This document shows, piece after piece, positions 15,867 through 24,791 of a stretch of DNA of 64,000 nt (the first letter of the stretch is position 1; the number at the start of each line of letters is the position of its first letter). The notes below the pieces were generated by a model. That model did not search any database, was not told where the DNA came from, and worked only from the letters and a program-made list of their open reading frames with translations. The stretch covers positions 177,654 to 241,653 of the forward strand of contig NZ_LQPI01000039.1 in assembly GCF_002101775.1 (NCBI RefSeq), given 5' to 3'. Both the position numbers and the translations under genes were made by a program. Source of the stretch: Mycolicibacter nonchromogenicus (GTDB taxonomy: Bacteria; Actinomycetota; Actinomycetes; Mycobacteriales; Mycobacteriaceae).

Positions 15867-16190
15867 TTAGATCACCGGCTCACTGAGCAGTTCCACCCAC
15901 GCCGCGCCGCTGTCGGGTACGCGCGGCTGCTTCCAAGCCTCGATCGGGAACGACACCATGACGAGGGACTGCATGATGTGCATGAGGGGCTTTGCATCAT
16001 CGGGCAAGTCGTCCAGCGGGAACTTGTCGCAGTAGGCGATCACGTCCTCGAGCAGTGGGAACGCGACGTCGTAGAACGCCTGCATCTCCTCCATGGACGA
16101 CGCCAGCCGCTTGGCGTAACGCTCGGGCTCATGAGCCAGGGCCCAGTCCAAAAAGGGTTCCAGGGCGGCGAATTCAGACGGCAGCGGCAC
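15867..16190 (-). CDS. Small protein of unknown function in the Rieske operon
   Basis: A 107-residue acidic, mostly helical soluble protein that I do not recognise. It starts at GTG 16190 after AAGGAG, overlapping the end of the Rieske oxygenase gene by 17 bp, and ends 2 bp before the amidohydrolase start. There is no signal peptide, membrane helix or cysteine pair; a single Cys is present. The tight coupling suggests it assists the oxygenase or amidohydrolase, for example as a small structural subunit. Confidence 0.75.
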   Translation of the reverse strand: MPLPSEFAALEPFLDWALAHEPERYAKRLASSMEEMQAFYDVAFPLLEDVIAYCDKFPLDDLPDDAKPLMHIMQSLVMVSFPIEAWKQPRVPDSGAAWVELLSEPVI

Positions 16191-17451
16191 TTTGGTACTC
16201 CTTTACGAAGTCGCGGTTCACCTTGTGCAGGTGACGGATGAGGATCTCTTGGTCGCACAGCAGGAAGTCCTTGACGGCCTTGGTGCTGATCATGCTCTGG
16301 GTGGCTTCCAGGGTGTTGGCGTCCTGGAGCGCGTACTCCTTGAATGTGACGGCGGCCAGCTCTTGGGCCAGGCGCTCGCGCGCATTCTTCGGCGGCACGA
16401 AGTACAGGTTCGCCTCGAAGGTGTGCTTGTCCACGGCGGTCGGCCAGTACTGGTAGGTCAGGTACCAGCCCGGCTCCCAGATCAGCAGCATGAAGTTCGG
16501 GTAGAACAGCCACGAGTCGATGCCCCACTGCGGCGCTCGCTTCACGTTCACACCCGGCGGAAGCTCCTTGAGGTTGGCGATGGGCTCCGGCTTGTCCCAC
16601 GGGCCGAACAGCCCGCTGCGCAGCACGCGGTCCAACGGCTTGACCATGGACAGGTCCGGGGGCGGCGCCTGGCCACCCCAGGTCGACTGGAGGCTGTGCG
16701 GGCCGGCCAACTCGTAGTGCAGCGCTTCGTAGCCGTACTTCTGGATCTTGGCGGCTTCTTCCTTGGTGTACTGCCCCTGGTGCAGGATCGGCGCGTGGTA
16801 GAACTCAACGAACGCGTCGATGAACAGCTTCCAGTTGCTGCCGACCTCGGCGCGGTAGGAGTAGGTTTCGGTCATCTCACCGAAGGGATAGCCCTCGATC
16901 CCCTTGGCCAGCGGACCGAGATAGTCGGCCAGCGGCTGGGCGTTGTCGTCGAAGTTGACGAAGATGAAGCCTTCCCATACTTCGCAGCGCACGCCCGCCA
17001 GTCCGTAGTCGCTCTTGTCGACGTCGAAGAACTCGTCTTCCTGCTGGACGAAGGTCAGGTCGCCGTCCAGGTTGTAGCGCCAGGCGTGGTACTTGCAGGT
17101 GAACTGCCGGCAGATGCCGGAAGTCTCTTCGTTGGGAAAGTCGTTCCACACCAGCTTGTTTCCGCGGTGGCGGCAGATGTTGTGGAAGGCTTTGACCGAC
17201 CCGTCCTTGGTCTTGACGACGATGATCGAGGTGCCCTTGCATACCGAGGGCAGCTCCCGGGTGAAGTAGCTGCCGGTCTTGGGCAGGCGTTCGACGCGTC
17301 CGACGTTGATCCACATCCGCTTGAAGACCGCCTCGCGCTCGGCCTCAAAGAATGCGGGGTCGATCGAGTCGGTGTAATCGACCGGCTCGGTGCCCAGTTC
17401 GGGATAGCTCTGCGTCCAACTACCGGCAGCAGGCTTGGGGAAATGCGCCAC
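16174..17451 (-). CDS. Rieske non-haem iron oxygenase, alpha subunit
   Basis: A 425-residue ring-hydroxylating-type oxygenase starting at GTG 17451, 4 bp after the upstream stop with GAGAGG upstream. The Rieske [2Fe-2S] ligands are C93/H95 (CRH) and C119/H122 (CKYH). The catalytic-domain iron ligands are H219 and H224 in EFYHAPILH, with an Asp near the C-terminus (LLCDQE). It should hydroxylate a hydrophobic substrate using electrons from a ferredoxin; the Rieske ferredoxin at 29341 is one candidate donor. It is in an operon with the carboxymuconolactone decarboxylase-like protein. Confidence 0.92.
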   Translation of the reverse strand: MAHFPKPAAGSWTQSYPELGTEPVDYTDSIDPAFFEAEREAVFKRMWINVGRVERLPKTGSYFTRELPSVCKGTSIIVVKTKDGSVKAFHNICRHRGNKLVWNDFPNEETSGICRQFTCKYHAWRYNLDGDLTFVQQEDEFFDVDKSDYGLAGVRCEVWEGFIFVNFDDNAQPLADYLGPLAKGIEGYPFGEMTETYSYRAEVGSNWKLFIDAFVEFYHAPILHQGQYTKEEAAKIQKYGYEALHYELAGPHSLQSTWGGQAPPPDLSMVKPLDRVLRSGLFGPWDKPEPIANLKELPPGVNVKRAPQWGIDSWLFYPNFMLLIWEPGWYLTYQYWPTAVDKHTFEANLYFVPPKNARERLAQELAAVTFKEYALQDANTLEATQSMISTKAVKDFLLCDQEILIRHLHKVNRDFVKEYQSAAAV

Positions 17452-17455
17452 GGTA

Positions 17456-18001
17456 CTACCTCTCTGATTCGGGTTCTTCGTCAAGTTCAACGCCAAAGGT
17501 GTTGAAGGCCATGGCCAACATGCTGTAGCAGCCGACCGTGAAGACGAGTTCCATCAGTTGTTGCTCGTCCAGGTGTTTGGCGAGGACCGCCTCGGTGGCG
17601 GGGGAGAGGCGGGAGTCCTCGTCGAGTTCGTCGGCCGCGTTCACCACGGCCTGATACAGCTCGTCACGTCCGGTGGCGTGCTGCAGGTCTTCGATGTCGG
17701 AGTCGGTCAGGCCGGCCTGCTTGCCGAACGTGATGTGGTGCACCCATTCGTACTCGCAGCCGCGGCGGTGGGCCGTCCGCAGGATCGCAAGCTCGCGGAG
17801 ATCTGCAGGCAGCGATGCGCGGTAGAGCAGCTCGACATTGAATTTGAGAAACGCCCGAGCCAGCTTCGGGTGGTGAACCAGCATGGTCATCGCCGAGCCG
17901 GCGTCGCGGGCGTTGCGCCGATCCGCGGTCAGCATCTGGGCCAGGGCACGCTGAACCGCTTCCTCCTCCCACTGGGATTCCGACAGCGGGGTCAGGCGCA
18001 T
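17456..18001 (-). CDS. Carboxymuconolactone decarboxylase (AhpD-like) family protein
   Basis: A 181-residue helical protein of the CMD/AhpD-like family, with the central motif ILRTAHRRGCEYEWVHH around residues 73-89 (conserved Glu, Cys and His). Canonical AhpD has a CxxC; here only one Cys is present, as in the CMD branch. In many mycobacterial catabolic islands such proteins accompany Rieske oxygenases and amidohydrolases, but their reaction is not established. It is the first gene of the minus-strand operon, and its start codon is 15 bp from operator site 2. Confidence 0.85.
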   Translation of the reverse strand: MRLTPLSESQWEEEAVQRALAQMLTADRRNARDAGSAMTMLVHHPKLARAFLKFNVELLYRASLPADLRELAILRTAHRRGCEYEWVHHITFGKQAGLTDSDIEDLQHATGRDELYQAVVNAADELDEDSRLSPATEAVLAKHLDEQQLMELVFTVGCYSMLAMAFNTFGVELDEEPESER

Positions 18002-18016
18002 CGTGCCTCCTCGTAG

Positions 18017-18035
18017 ATGAGAATTACATTCTCAT
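18017..18035. promoter_or_regulatory. Island operator, site 2 (longest copy)
   Basis: Perfect 8-3-8 palindrome ATGAGAATTACATTCTCAT. It lies 15 bp upstream of the minus-strand CMD/Rieske operon start, in a 261-bp divergent region. Apart from this site I see nothing else clear in 18002-18262. Confidence 0.8.
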
Positions 18036-18262
18036 ATTTGACCAACAGATTTCCATGTTTGACGCGATTGGTCAATACTTCGCCGTCTGCGCTGGTGGGA
18101 CGCGTGGCACCGAGCGGCGCTCGACCTGCCCGGTCGCGTCGCGGGTGCCGCCAGGGCAGGGGTCGTGTGCGAAGGTTGATTCTCCGAAAACGGGAAGATA
18201 GTTTCCATTGAAGACGTCGTTGGGGACTGGCCTGCGCTGCCGCCCCGGAACGGAGGATAGCC

Positions 18263-19543
18263 GTGAACAAAGACGACATGATCCTGATCAGCGTCGACGA
18301 CCACACCGTTGAACCACCGGACATGTTCGCCAACCACCTGCCGCGCAAGTACCTCGACGACGCGCCGCGCTTGGTGCACAACGCCGACGGCTCCGACTCG
18401 TGGCAGTTCCGGGACGTGGTGATTCCCAATGTCGCGCTCAATGCGGTCGCGGGCCGGCCCAAGGAGGAGTACGGGCTGGAGCCGCAGGGCCTCGACGAGA
18501 TCCGGCCCGGCTGCTACAACGTCCATGAGCGGGTCAAGGACATGAATGCCGGCGGCATTCTGGGGTCGATCTGCTTCCCGTCATTCCCCGGCTTCGCCGG
18601 CCGGCTCTTCGCCACGGACGACCCGGACTTCTCGGTGGCGCTGGTGCAGGCCTACAACGACTGGCACATCGACGAATGGTGCGGGGCCTATCCCGGCCGC
18701 TTCATTCCGATGGCGATACCGGTGATCTGGGACGCCGAGAAGTGCGCCGCCGAAGTGCGCAGAGTGTCCAAGAAGGGCGTGCACGCCCTGACGTTCACCG
18801 AGAACCCGGCCGCGATGGGCTACCCGAGTTTCCACGACGCCTATTGGAACCCGCTGTGGCAGGCCCTGTGCGACACCGACACCGTGCTCAATGTGCACAT
18901 CGGCTCATCCGGCAAACTCGCCATCACCGCGCCCGATGCGCCGATGGACGTGATGATCACCCTGCAGCCGATGAACATCGTCCAGGCCGCCGCGGATCTG
19001 TTGTGGTCCAGGCCGATCAAGGAGTATCCGGATCTCAAGATCGCCCTGTCCGAGGGTGGCACCGGGTGGATCCCGTACTTTCTGGAGCGCGTGGACCGGA
19101 CCTACGAGATGCATTCGACCTGGACCGGTCAGGACTTCGGCGGCAAAGTCCCCTCCGAGGTGTTCCGGGATCACTTCCTGACCTGTTTCATCTCCGACCC
19201 GGTGGGTGTTCAACTTCGCCATCTGATCGGCATCGACAACATCGCCTGGGAGGCCGACTACCCGCACAGTGACTCGATGTGGCCCGGAGCGCCCGAAGAG
19301 TTGTGGGATGTGTTGACCGCCAACAACGTGTCCGATGAGGACATCGACAAGATGACGCATCGCAACGCCATGCGCTGGTACTCGTTCGACCCGTTCGCGC
19401 ACATTCCCCGTGAGCAGGCGGGAGTCGGCGCACTGCGCAAGGCTGCCGAGGGTCACGATGTCTCGATCCGCGCCCTGAGCCACCACAAGGACGGGGATCG
19501 CCAGGCGAACGCGTTGATGGAAGCCGCGCGGTCGAACAGCTGA
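18263..19543 (+). CDS. Amidohydrolase 2 family metal-dependent hydrolase
   Basis: A 426-residue TIM-barrel hydrolase or decarboxylase of the COG2159 (ACMS decarboxylase-like) group. Metal-ligand motifs are visible: DxH as D12/H14 in SVDDHTVEP, NVHIG in mid-barrel, and EADYPHSDS near the C-terminus carrying the late Asp. It starts at GTG 18263 with CGGAGGA upstream. It is divergent from the Rieske operon across operator site 2, and a P450 operon follows in the same direction. Decarboxylation or C-C/ester hydrolysis of a ring metabolite is plausible. Confidence 0.9.
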   Translation: MNKDDMILISVDDHTVEPPDMFANHLPRKYLDDAPRLVHNADGSDSWQFRDVVIPNVALNAVAGRPKEEYGLEPQGLDEIRPGCYNVHERVKDMNAGGILGSICFPSFPGFAGRLFATDDPDFSVALVQAYNDWHIDEWCGAYPGRFIPMAIPVIWDAEKCAAEVRRVSKKGVHALTFTENPAAMGYPSFHDAYWNPLWQALCDTDTVLNVHIGSSGKLAITAPDAPMDVMITLQPMNIVQAAADLLWSRPIKEYPDLKIALSEGGTGWIPYFLERVDRTYEMHSTWTGQDFGGKVPSEVFRDHFLTCFISDPVGVQLRHLIGIDNIAWEADYPHSDSMWPGAPEELWDVLTANNVSDEDIDKMTHRNAMRWYSFDPFAHIPREQAGVGALRKAAEGHDVSIRALSHHKDGDRQANALMEAARSNS

Positions 19544-19605
19544 GCCGGGACGGCGTCAGCGACATTGACGCCGCAGTCGGCATATGAAATTCTGTTCACC
19601 GGTTA

Positions 19606-19622
19606 CGAGAATGAGATTCTCG
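19606..19622. promoter_or_regulatory. Island operator, site 3
   Basis: Perfect 7-3-7 palindrome CGAGAAT-GAG-ATTCTCG, 26 bp upstream of the P450 start codon, where it would overlap the promoter or the 5' leader. Confidence 0.78.
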
Positions 19623-19648
19623 GTTGTGAGAGGGAGCGGAACGTCTCG

Positions 19649-20944
19649 ATGGATCCAGACACGATCGACTTCTTCACCGACCAGACGGTGGTCGGCGACC
19701 CGTACCCCTACCTGCGCGCGCTGCGTGAGCGCTCGCCGGTCACCAGGGAACCGCACCACAACGTGATGATGGTGACCGGCTGGGACGAAGCATGTGCGGT
19801 GGCCGGCAATGCCGAGGTGTTCTCCTCGTGCATCGCGGTGACCGGCCCGTTCCCCGGCTTCCCGGTGCCGCTCGACGGCGACCTGGGGGGCGAGACCGTC
19901 GCGAACCTGATCGACAAGCATCGCGACGAACTGCCCTTCAGTGACCAACTGCCGACCCTGGATCCGCCGACGCACACCAACCACCGTGCGTTGCTGATGC
20001 GGCTGCTCACCCCCAAGCGTCTCAAGGAGAACGAAGACGCCATGTGGGAGCTCGCCGACGCGGTACTCGACGAGTACCTCGCGCCCGGTGCAGGTGAGTT
20101 CATCAGCGGCTTCGCGGCACCCTTCACCCTGCTCGTCATCGCGGACCTGCTGGGCGTCCCGGATGAAGACCGTGACGACTTCGTCAAGAACATGCACCAC
20201 AACGTCGGCGGTGGGGTCGGCAGCACCGATGCCAAGGCGCTGGCGCACAGCCCGTTGGAGTTCCTCTACGCCACCTTCGCCGGCTACATCGCCGATCGCC
20301 GCAGCGCACCGCGCGACGACGTGCTGACCGGCATGGCGGAGGCGACATTCCCGGACGGTTCCATTCCGGACCCGATGGACGTGGCCAAGGTCGCCGCCAA
20401 TGTGTACTCGGCCGGCCAGGAAACCACGGTGCGACTGCTCGGCTCCGCGCTGAAGATCATCGCGGAGCAGCCCGACGTCCAACAGCGCCTCCGTGAGGAC
20501 CGCAGCCTCATCCCGAACTTCATCGAGGAGGTGCTGCGCTTCGAGAGCCCGGTCAAGGGTGACTTCCGGCTGTCGAGGGTGGACACCGAAATCGGGGGAG
20601 TGCACGTCCCTGCCGGTACGACCCTGATGGTGCTGGCGGCTGGGGCCAACCGCGATCCGCGCCGGTTCACCGACCCGGAGACCTTCGACCCCGCGCGCTC
20701 AAATGCTCGTCAGCACATCACTTTCGGCCGTGGCATCCACAGCTGCGCCGGTGCGCCGCTGGCCCGCGCCGAAACCCGCATCGCCCTCGAGCGGCTGCTG
20801 GACCGCACCACCGACATCAGAATCTCTGCCGAGCTGCACGGCCCGGAGGGTGCGCGCCACTACCAGTACATCCCGACCTACATTCTGCGCGGGCTGATCC
20901 AACTGAACCTGGAATTCACCCCGGTCGAGCGGGCGGAGCGATGA
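19649..20944 (+). CDS. Cytochrome P450
   Basis: A 431-residue soluble bacterial P450. Conserved elements: I-helix AGQETT (255-260), K-helix ExxR at E294-R297, and the haem loop FGRGIHSCAG with the cysteine ligand C366. I chose ATG 19649 because a GAGAGGGAG sequence precedes it and operator site 3 would otherwise fall inside the gene. It overlaps the ferredoxin gene by 4 bp, giving the monooxygenase its own electron donor. The substrate is unknown. Confidence 0.94.
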   Translation: MDPDTIDFFTDQTVVGDPYPYLRALRERSPVTREPHHNVMMVTGWDEACAVAGNAEVFSSCIAVTGPFPGFPVPLDGDLGGETVANLIDKHRDELPFSDQLPTLDPPTHTNHRALLMRLLTPKRLKENEDAMWELADAVLDEYLAPGAGEFISGFAAPFTLLVIADLLGVPDEDRDDFVKNMHHNVGGGVGSTDAKALAHSPLEFLYATFAGYIADRRSAPRDDVLTGMAEATFPDGSIPDPMDVAKVAANVYSAGQETTVRLLGSALKIIAEQPDVQQRLREDRSLIPNFIEEVLRFESPVKGDFRLSRVDTEIGGVHVPAGTTLMVLAAGANRDPRRFTDPETFDPARSNARQHITFGRGIHSCAGAPLARAETRIALERLLDRTTDIRISAELHGPEGARHYQYIPTYILRGLIQLNLEFTPVERAER

Positions 20945-21147
20945 AGGCCTGGGTCGATCCGGATCGCTGTGCCGGGCACGGCATCTGCACCACGATCTGC
21001 CCCCAGGTGTTCACCATCAACGACGACGGCTACTCCGAGGTCACCGTCGACGAGGTGCCGGCGCAGTTCGAAGACGCGGTGCGCGACGCCATCAAGCAGT
21101 GCCCAGAACGTGCCATCGACGACACCACCGGTAATCAGGAGAGCTAA
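20941..21147 (+). CDS. Ferredoxin, 3Fe-4S type (P450 partner)
   Basis: A 68-residue single-cluster ferredoxin with the mycobacterial CX2XX2C...CP layout: C10-AGH-GI-C16, then C54-P. The variable central residue is His13. An extra cysteine at 20 (TTICP, where relatives have Ala) could allow a different cluster or cluster conversion. It is translationally coupled to the P450 upstream (ATGA) and to the DUF1330 gene downstream, so it is very likely the P450's redox partner. Confidence 0.92.
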   Translation: MKAWVDPDRCAGHGICTTICPQVFTINDDGYSEVTVDEVPAQFEDAVRDAIKQCPERAIDDTTGNQES

Positions 21148-21452
21148 TGGCGAACGCGCCCAAGGGATATGTCATCTTGACCGAGGCGATCAAAAACCCT
21201 GAGGGGATGATCGCCTATGCCAAGGCCGCGGGGCCCACGATGGCCAACGCCACGATCCTGGCCGTCGACACCCAGCATGAGCTGCTGGAAGGCGAGTGGC
21301 ACGGAAACCAAACCGTGGTATTGGAATTCGAATCCGTTGACGCGGCCCGCGCGTGGTACAACTCCGACGCCTATCAGGAGGCGGCGAAGCTGCGGCAGGC
21401 CGCGGCCGACTGCAACGCGGTGATCCTGTCGGGATTCCCCGCGCGGACCTGA
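21147..21452 (+). CDS. DUF1330 family protein
   Basis: A 101-residue alpha+beta ferredoxin-like-fold protein of the DUF1330 family, with the characteristic ILAVDTQHELLEGEW and FESVDAARAWYNSDAY segments. No enzymatic activity is established for this family as far as I know. Its ATG overlaps the ferredoxin stop by 1 bp, so it belongs to the P450-ferredoxin operon and might bind a reactive intermediate or assist the reaction. Confidence 0.87.
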   Translation: MANAPKGYVILTEAIKNPEGMIAYAKAAGPTMANATILAVDTQHELLEGEWHGNQTVVLEFESVDAARAWYNSDAYQEAAKLRQAAADCNAVILSGFPART

Positions 21453-21466
21453 TCAGGCGCCCGGCC

Positions 21467-21510
21467 GGAATCTGGTGACGCGACACCGGCGTGTCGCGTC
21501 GTCAGATTCC
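21467..21510. terminator. Long hairpin between convergent operons
   Basis: Arms of 20 bp (21467-21486 and 21491-21510) with two mismatches and a 4-nt CGGC loop; the core is GACGCGACAC. It sits between the DUF1330 gene and the convergent ferredoxin gene at 21547 and probably stops transcription from both sides. There is no T-tract, as is usual in mycobacteria. Confidence 0.6.
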
Positions 21511-21546
21511 GACTCGCGGCGGCCGGTGCGCCAGGGCCGATCGGGA

Positions 21547-21756
21547 TCAGTCGTCGACGTCGACTATTGACAGCGCCTGTCGGGGGCAGCGACGGACCGC
21601 GTCGGCGATGTCACGTTCGCTCTCGGCGGTGACGTCAGGCTTGAGAATGAAGAGGTTGTCCTCGTCATCGACGTGGAATATCTCCGGGTTGATGGCCATG
21701 CAGATCGCGTTGGCCTCGCACAGCCCGTAATCGGCCACTACCTGTCGTTTGGTCAT
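21547..21756 (-). CDS. Ferredoxin, 3Fe-4S type
   Basis: A 69-residue ferredoxin starting at ATG 21756, 10 bp after the stop of the P450 upstream. Cluster ligands are C13 and C19 (CEANAIC, with Asn as the variable central residue) and the late CP (RRCPRQAL). The C-terminal DVDD tail is acidic. It is the natural redox partner for the P450 encoded directly before it on the minus strand. Confidence 0.9.
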   Translation of the reverse strand: MTKRQVVADYGLCEANAICMAINPEIFHVDDEDNLFILKPDVTAESERDIADAVRRCPRQALSIVDVDD

Positions 21757-21766
21757 CTGCCAGTCC

Positions 21767-22969
21767 TTACCGCAATACCCGGACCGGGACGTGGCTCCAC
21801 CCGGCAACGTTCTGCATGTGAACTCGCCGCAGGCCGGCCCAATCCACCTCGTAGCGAGGCATGAAGTCCAGCAGTCGCTCCAACGCGATGGCACTTTCCA
21901 TCCGGGCCAGCGCTGCTCCCAGGCAGCTGTGAATCCCGTACCCCAAGCCCAGGTGCTGCGCCTGCGTCAAGTCCCGATCGATGTCGAATACGTCGGGATC
22001 GGTGAACGCTTCGGGATCCCGATTGGCCGATGCGCTGATCAGGAAGACCGGTTTGCCGGCCGGAATCGTGCCGCCGGCAACCTGTGCCTCCTTGAGGGTG
22101 TAGCGGACGTTGTACTGCACCGGGCCCTCGTAGCGCAGCAGTTCCTCGACGGCGGCGGGGACCTTGCTGCGATCGTCGAGCAGCTTCTGCCATTGGTCGG
22201 GTTGGCGGGCGAAGATCACCATCGCGTTGCCGATCAGCTTGGTGACGGTCTCGGCCCCTGCGGCCCCGAGCAGCGTGGCGAATCCGGTGATCTCGATGTC
22301 GTCCAGGCGGCGCATCTGGCCGTCTTCACCGGGCATCTCGGCGGCGATCAGCCTGCTGATCATGTCGTCTTGCGGGTCGGCGCGCCGTTCCTGGATCAAT
22401 CCGTAGTAGTAGGTCGCAGTCTCAATAGAGGCCTGGATGCCGGCCTCGCTGGTCTCGATCTGCCCCGGCTCGCGGTGCAGTGAGGTGTCGATCCAGTGCC
22501 GGACCTGCTGGCGGTATTCGTCGGGGACCCCGGCCATCCGGGTGATGACCTCCACCGGGAACGGACCGGAGAAGTCCTGCACCACATCGAAACCGTCGGG
22601 GTCGACGGCGTCCAGGAACCGCTCGACCTGCTCGATGACGGTATCGCGCTGGGATTGGATCGCCCGAGGCGTGAAGGCCTTGTTGAGCAGGCTCCGCATG
22701 TGTCGATGGTCCGGAGGATCCATGAAGATGATCATCTTCTGCGGCGCCGACCCGGCACGCACCATCGCCAGGTCGCAGCCGCGCGTGGACGAGTAGGTTT
22801 CGAAGTCCTTGAGGGCCGCGGCCACATCCTCGTGGCGGGTCAGGGCGTAGAAGTCCTCGTCGGCGTTGTAGTACAGCGGCGCCTCTTCGCGCATTCGCCG
22901 ATAGATGTCGAACGGATTGTCGAAGTACTCTTCGGAGAACGGGTCGAATACGACATCCGCCTTGGTCAT
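21767..22969 (-). CDS. Cytochrome P450
   Basis: A 400-residue P450 with I-helix AGAET (237-241), ExxR at E276-R279 and haem loop GYGIHSCLG with cysteine ligand C349. The substrate-recognition N-terminal part differs strongly from the other two P450s in the window. It is followed after 10 bp by its ferredoxin. The 112-bp upstream gap (22970-23081) carries no GAGAAT-type palindrome, so this unit may be regulated separately. A TATAGT hexamer is visible there but without a well-spaced -35 box. Confidence 0.94.
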   Translation of the reverse strand: MTKADVVFDPFSEEYFDNPFDIYRRMREEAPLYYNADEDFYALTRHEDVAAALKDFETYSSTRGCDLAMVRAGSAPQKMIIFMDPPDHRHMRSLLNKAFTPRAIQSQRDTVIEQVERFLDAVDPDGFDVVQDFSGPFPVEVITRMAGVPDEYRQQVRHWIDTSLHREPGQIETSEAGIQASIETATYYYGLIQERRADPQDDMISRLIAAEMPGEDGQMRRLDDIEITGFATLLGAAGAETVTKLIGNAMVIFARQPDQWQKLLDDRSKVPAAVEELLRYEGPVQYNVRYTLKEAQVAGGTIPAGKPVFLISASANRDPEAFTDPDVFDIDRDLTQAQHLGLGYGIHSCLGAALARMESAIALERLLDFMPRYEVDWAGLRRVHMQNVAGWSHVPVRVLR

Positions 22970-23081
22970 CGAACCTCCTCAGGGCGCCGCACGCTGCGCA
23001 GGACGACGCTGAGACGATGGACTATAACCGCTACTGTAAGACAAACGGCAGCTTGTCGGAAGGGGGTGCCGCAGACCGGCG

Positions 23082-23900
23082 TCACCGAGGGCGGTCCATC
23101 AGGGCCAGCGCCGCGTCGGCGGCATCGAGCACCGCACCGGGATCGGCCCCCGCCCGCTGCGCCAGATCCGACACCAGCCGCACATCCTTTTGCAGCAGGG
23201 ACCCCGCCAGGCCGGCCAGCCGGTCCAGGGTTCCGCCGGAACCGCGGATGCTGTTCAGCGCGAAGCTGTTCGCGCTGCCCCTCGACACCACCTCGGCGAG
23301 CCTGTCGGTGGCCACGCCCAACTGCTTGCCCAGGGCAAGCGCGGTGGCTGCGGTGGCGAGATTAGCGGTGAACAACAGATTGTTGAGCAACTTGGCCACC
23401 TGACCGGAGCCGAGATCGCCCAGATGTACCACCGGGTCGGCGTAGGTCTCGAAGACCGGCCGACAGCGCTCCACGACGTCGGCATCGCCACCGGCCATCA
23501 CCAGCAACGTTCCCGCGGCGGCGGCCGGACCGCCCCCGCTCACCGGAGCATCGATCACCGAAATCTGCCGTTCGGCGCAGTGCTGTGCCAACCGGCGACA
23601 CGTGTCGGGATGCACCGTGCTGTGAATCGCGATGATCCCACCGGGTTGCAGACCGGCCAACACCCCGTTGTCGCCCCGGACCACCTCGTCGACGTCGGCG
23701 TCACCGACTACGCACAGGCAGACCAGGTCGCTCTGGTCGGCCAGCTTCGCCGGAGAGTCGGCGATGCGTGCCTCGGTGTCAGAGAACGGCTCCAGGGTGC
23801 CGTCCCTGCGTGCCCACAACGTCGTGGCGTAACCGCCTTCGACGATGCGCCGCGCCATCGGCGCACCCTGGCTGCCCAATCCGATGAAACCGACGCGCAT
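23082..23900 (-). CDS. 3-hydroxyisobutyrate dehydrogenase-like oxidoreductase
   Basis: A 272-residue beta-hydroxyacid dehydrogenase. The N-terminal Rossmann motif GFIGLGSQG (4-12) is followed by the substrate-binding DAPVSGG and the catalytic-lysine helix GQVAKLLNN. It should oxidise a beta-hydroxy acid or alcohol with NAD(P)+. The start ATG at 23900 overlaps the last base of the hydrolase stop codon (23900-23902), and an operon with the hydrolase and DUF35-thiolase genes is likely. Confidence 0.9.
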   Translation of the reverse strand: MRVGFIGLGSQGAPMARRIVEGGYATTLWARRDGTLEPFSDTEARIADSPAKLADQSDLVCLCVVGDADVDEVVRGDNGVLAGLQPGGIIAIHSTVHPDTCRRLAQHCAERQISVIDAPVSGGGPAAAAGTLLVMAGGDADVVERCRPVFETYADPVVHLGDLGSGQVAKLLNNLLFTANLATAATALALGKQLGVATDRLAEVVSRGSANSFALNSIRGSGGTLDRLAGLAGSLLQKDVRLVSDLAQRAGADPGAVLDAADAALALMDRPR

Positions 23901-24781
23901 CAGCTGACCTCCGAGTCCCGCGCGACGAACGCCGCCGCGCAATCGTTGACGAATGACAGCACCGAGTGGTGGTATTCCCCCGCGCTGAATCCGAGGCTGA
24001 GGTTGTGGCCCGCCCCGGGCTGGTGATTGGTGGCGAAACTGTCGGCGGCGGTGAAGAGGTCGCGGATCTCGCGCTGCGCATCCGGACCCGATTCCCAGAC
24101 CTTCTCGTGCTCGGCGAAGGTGAAGCGCACCGGCGCCCGGACCTGCGCGGCCAGCGACGGGAAGTCCCGTTTCGGCCAAGTTCCGACCATGTCGGCTTCA
24201 TAGGGCGCACCCGACGATGTGTTGGTGATACCGCGCAGCACGGCCTCCGGGTACAGCGAGGCGGGCTCCCAGAGCAGCTCACGCAGACCGGTCGGCCGCC
24301 GGCCGGGTCCGGCCGAGTTCAGTGCGGCGCGTGCGGCGTCTTGGTAGTGCAGCCCGGTGCCGGCCAGTTCCAGACCGATCACTTCGGTGCCACGATCGGC
24401 GGCGGCCATCCGCACCGCCAGTTCGCAACCGTTGGAGTGGCCCAGCACGAACAGCCCGGCGCCCCGCGCCCGATCGCCCAGGATCCGGTCGACGGCAAGA
24501 TAGGCCAACCGGACCCGCTCCTCGGGCTCGGTCATGGCCTCGGGATACAGGGCCGAACTACCGTATCCCGGACGGTCCAGGGCTATCACGGTGTATCCCA
24601 GCGCTGCACCGGTTCTCAGCAGTGACAGCGCGGGCTGTCCGGGGCAGTCGAAATAGATCGACGTGGTCCCTCCGCCGTGCAGTGCGATGACGACCGCACG
24701 CGGTTCGGCGACCTCGGCGACCAGTGCCGACATCGGAATGCCGTCAGCGCTGACCATCCGCGGGCGGACCACTCGACTCAT
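23900..24781 (-). CDS. Alpha/beta hydrolase
   Basis: A 293-residue alpha/beta-hydrolase. The nucleophile elbow is GHSNG with Ser116, the oxyanion region is ALHGGGT (33-39), and a late GAGHNLS supplies the His. I chose ATG 24781, just after the thiolase stop at 24792; an in-frame start at 24823 overlapping that gene is possible. It could hydrolyse an ester, thioester or C-C bond in the pathway. The next gene overlaps it by 1 bp. Confidence 0.87.
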   Translation of the reverse strand: MSRVVRPRMVSADGIPMSALVAEVAEPRAVVIALHGGGTTSIYFDCPGQPALSLLRTGAALGYTVIALDRPGYGSSALYPEAMTEPEERVRLAYLAVDRILGDRARGAGLFVLGHSNGCELAVRMAAADRGTEVIGLELAGTGLHYQDAARAALNSAGPGRRPTGLRELLWEPASLYPEAVLRGITNTSSGAPYEADMVGTWPKRDFPSLAAQVRAPVRFTFAEHEKVWESGPDAQREIRDLFTAADSFATNHQPGAGHNLSLGFSAGEYHHSVLSFVNDCAAAFVARDSEVS

Positions 24782-24791
24782 ATGCCGGTGC

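Noticed and set aside
21641..21652. GAGAATGAAGAG inside the ferredoxin gene at 21547
   Set aside because: Coding position, only one arm of the palindrome, no promoter context.
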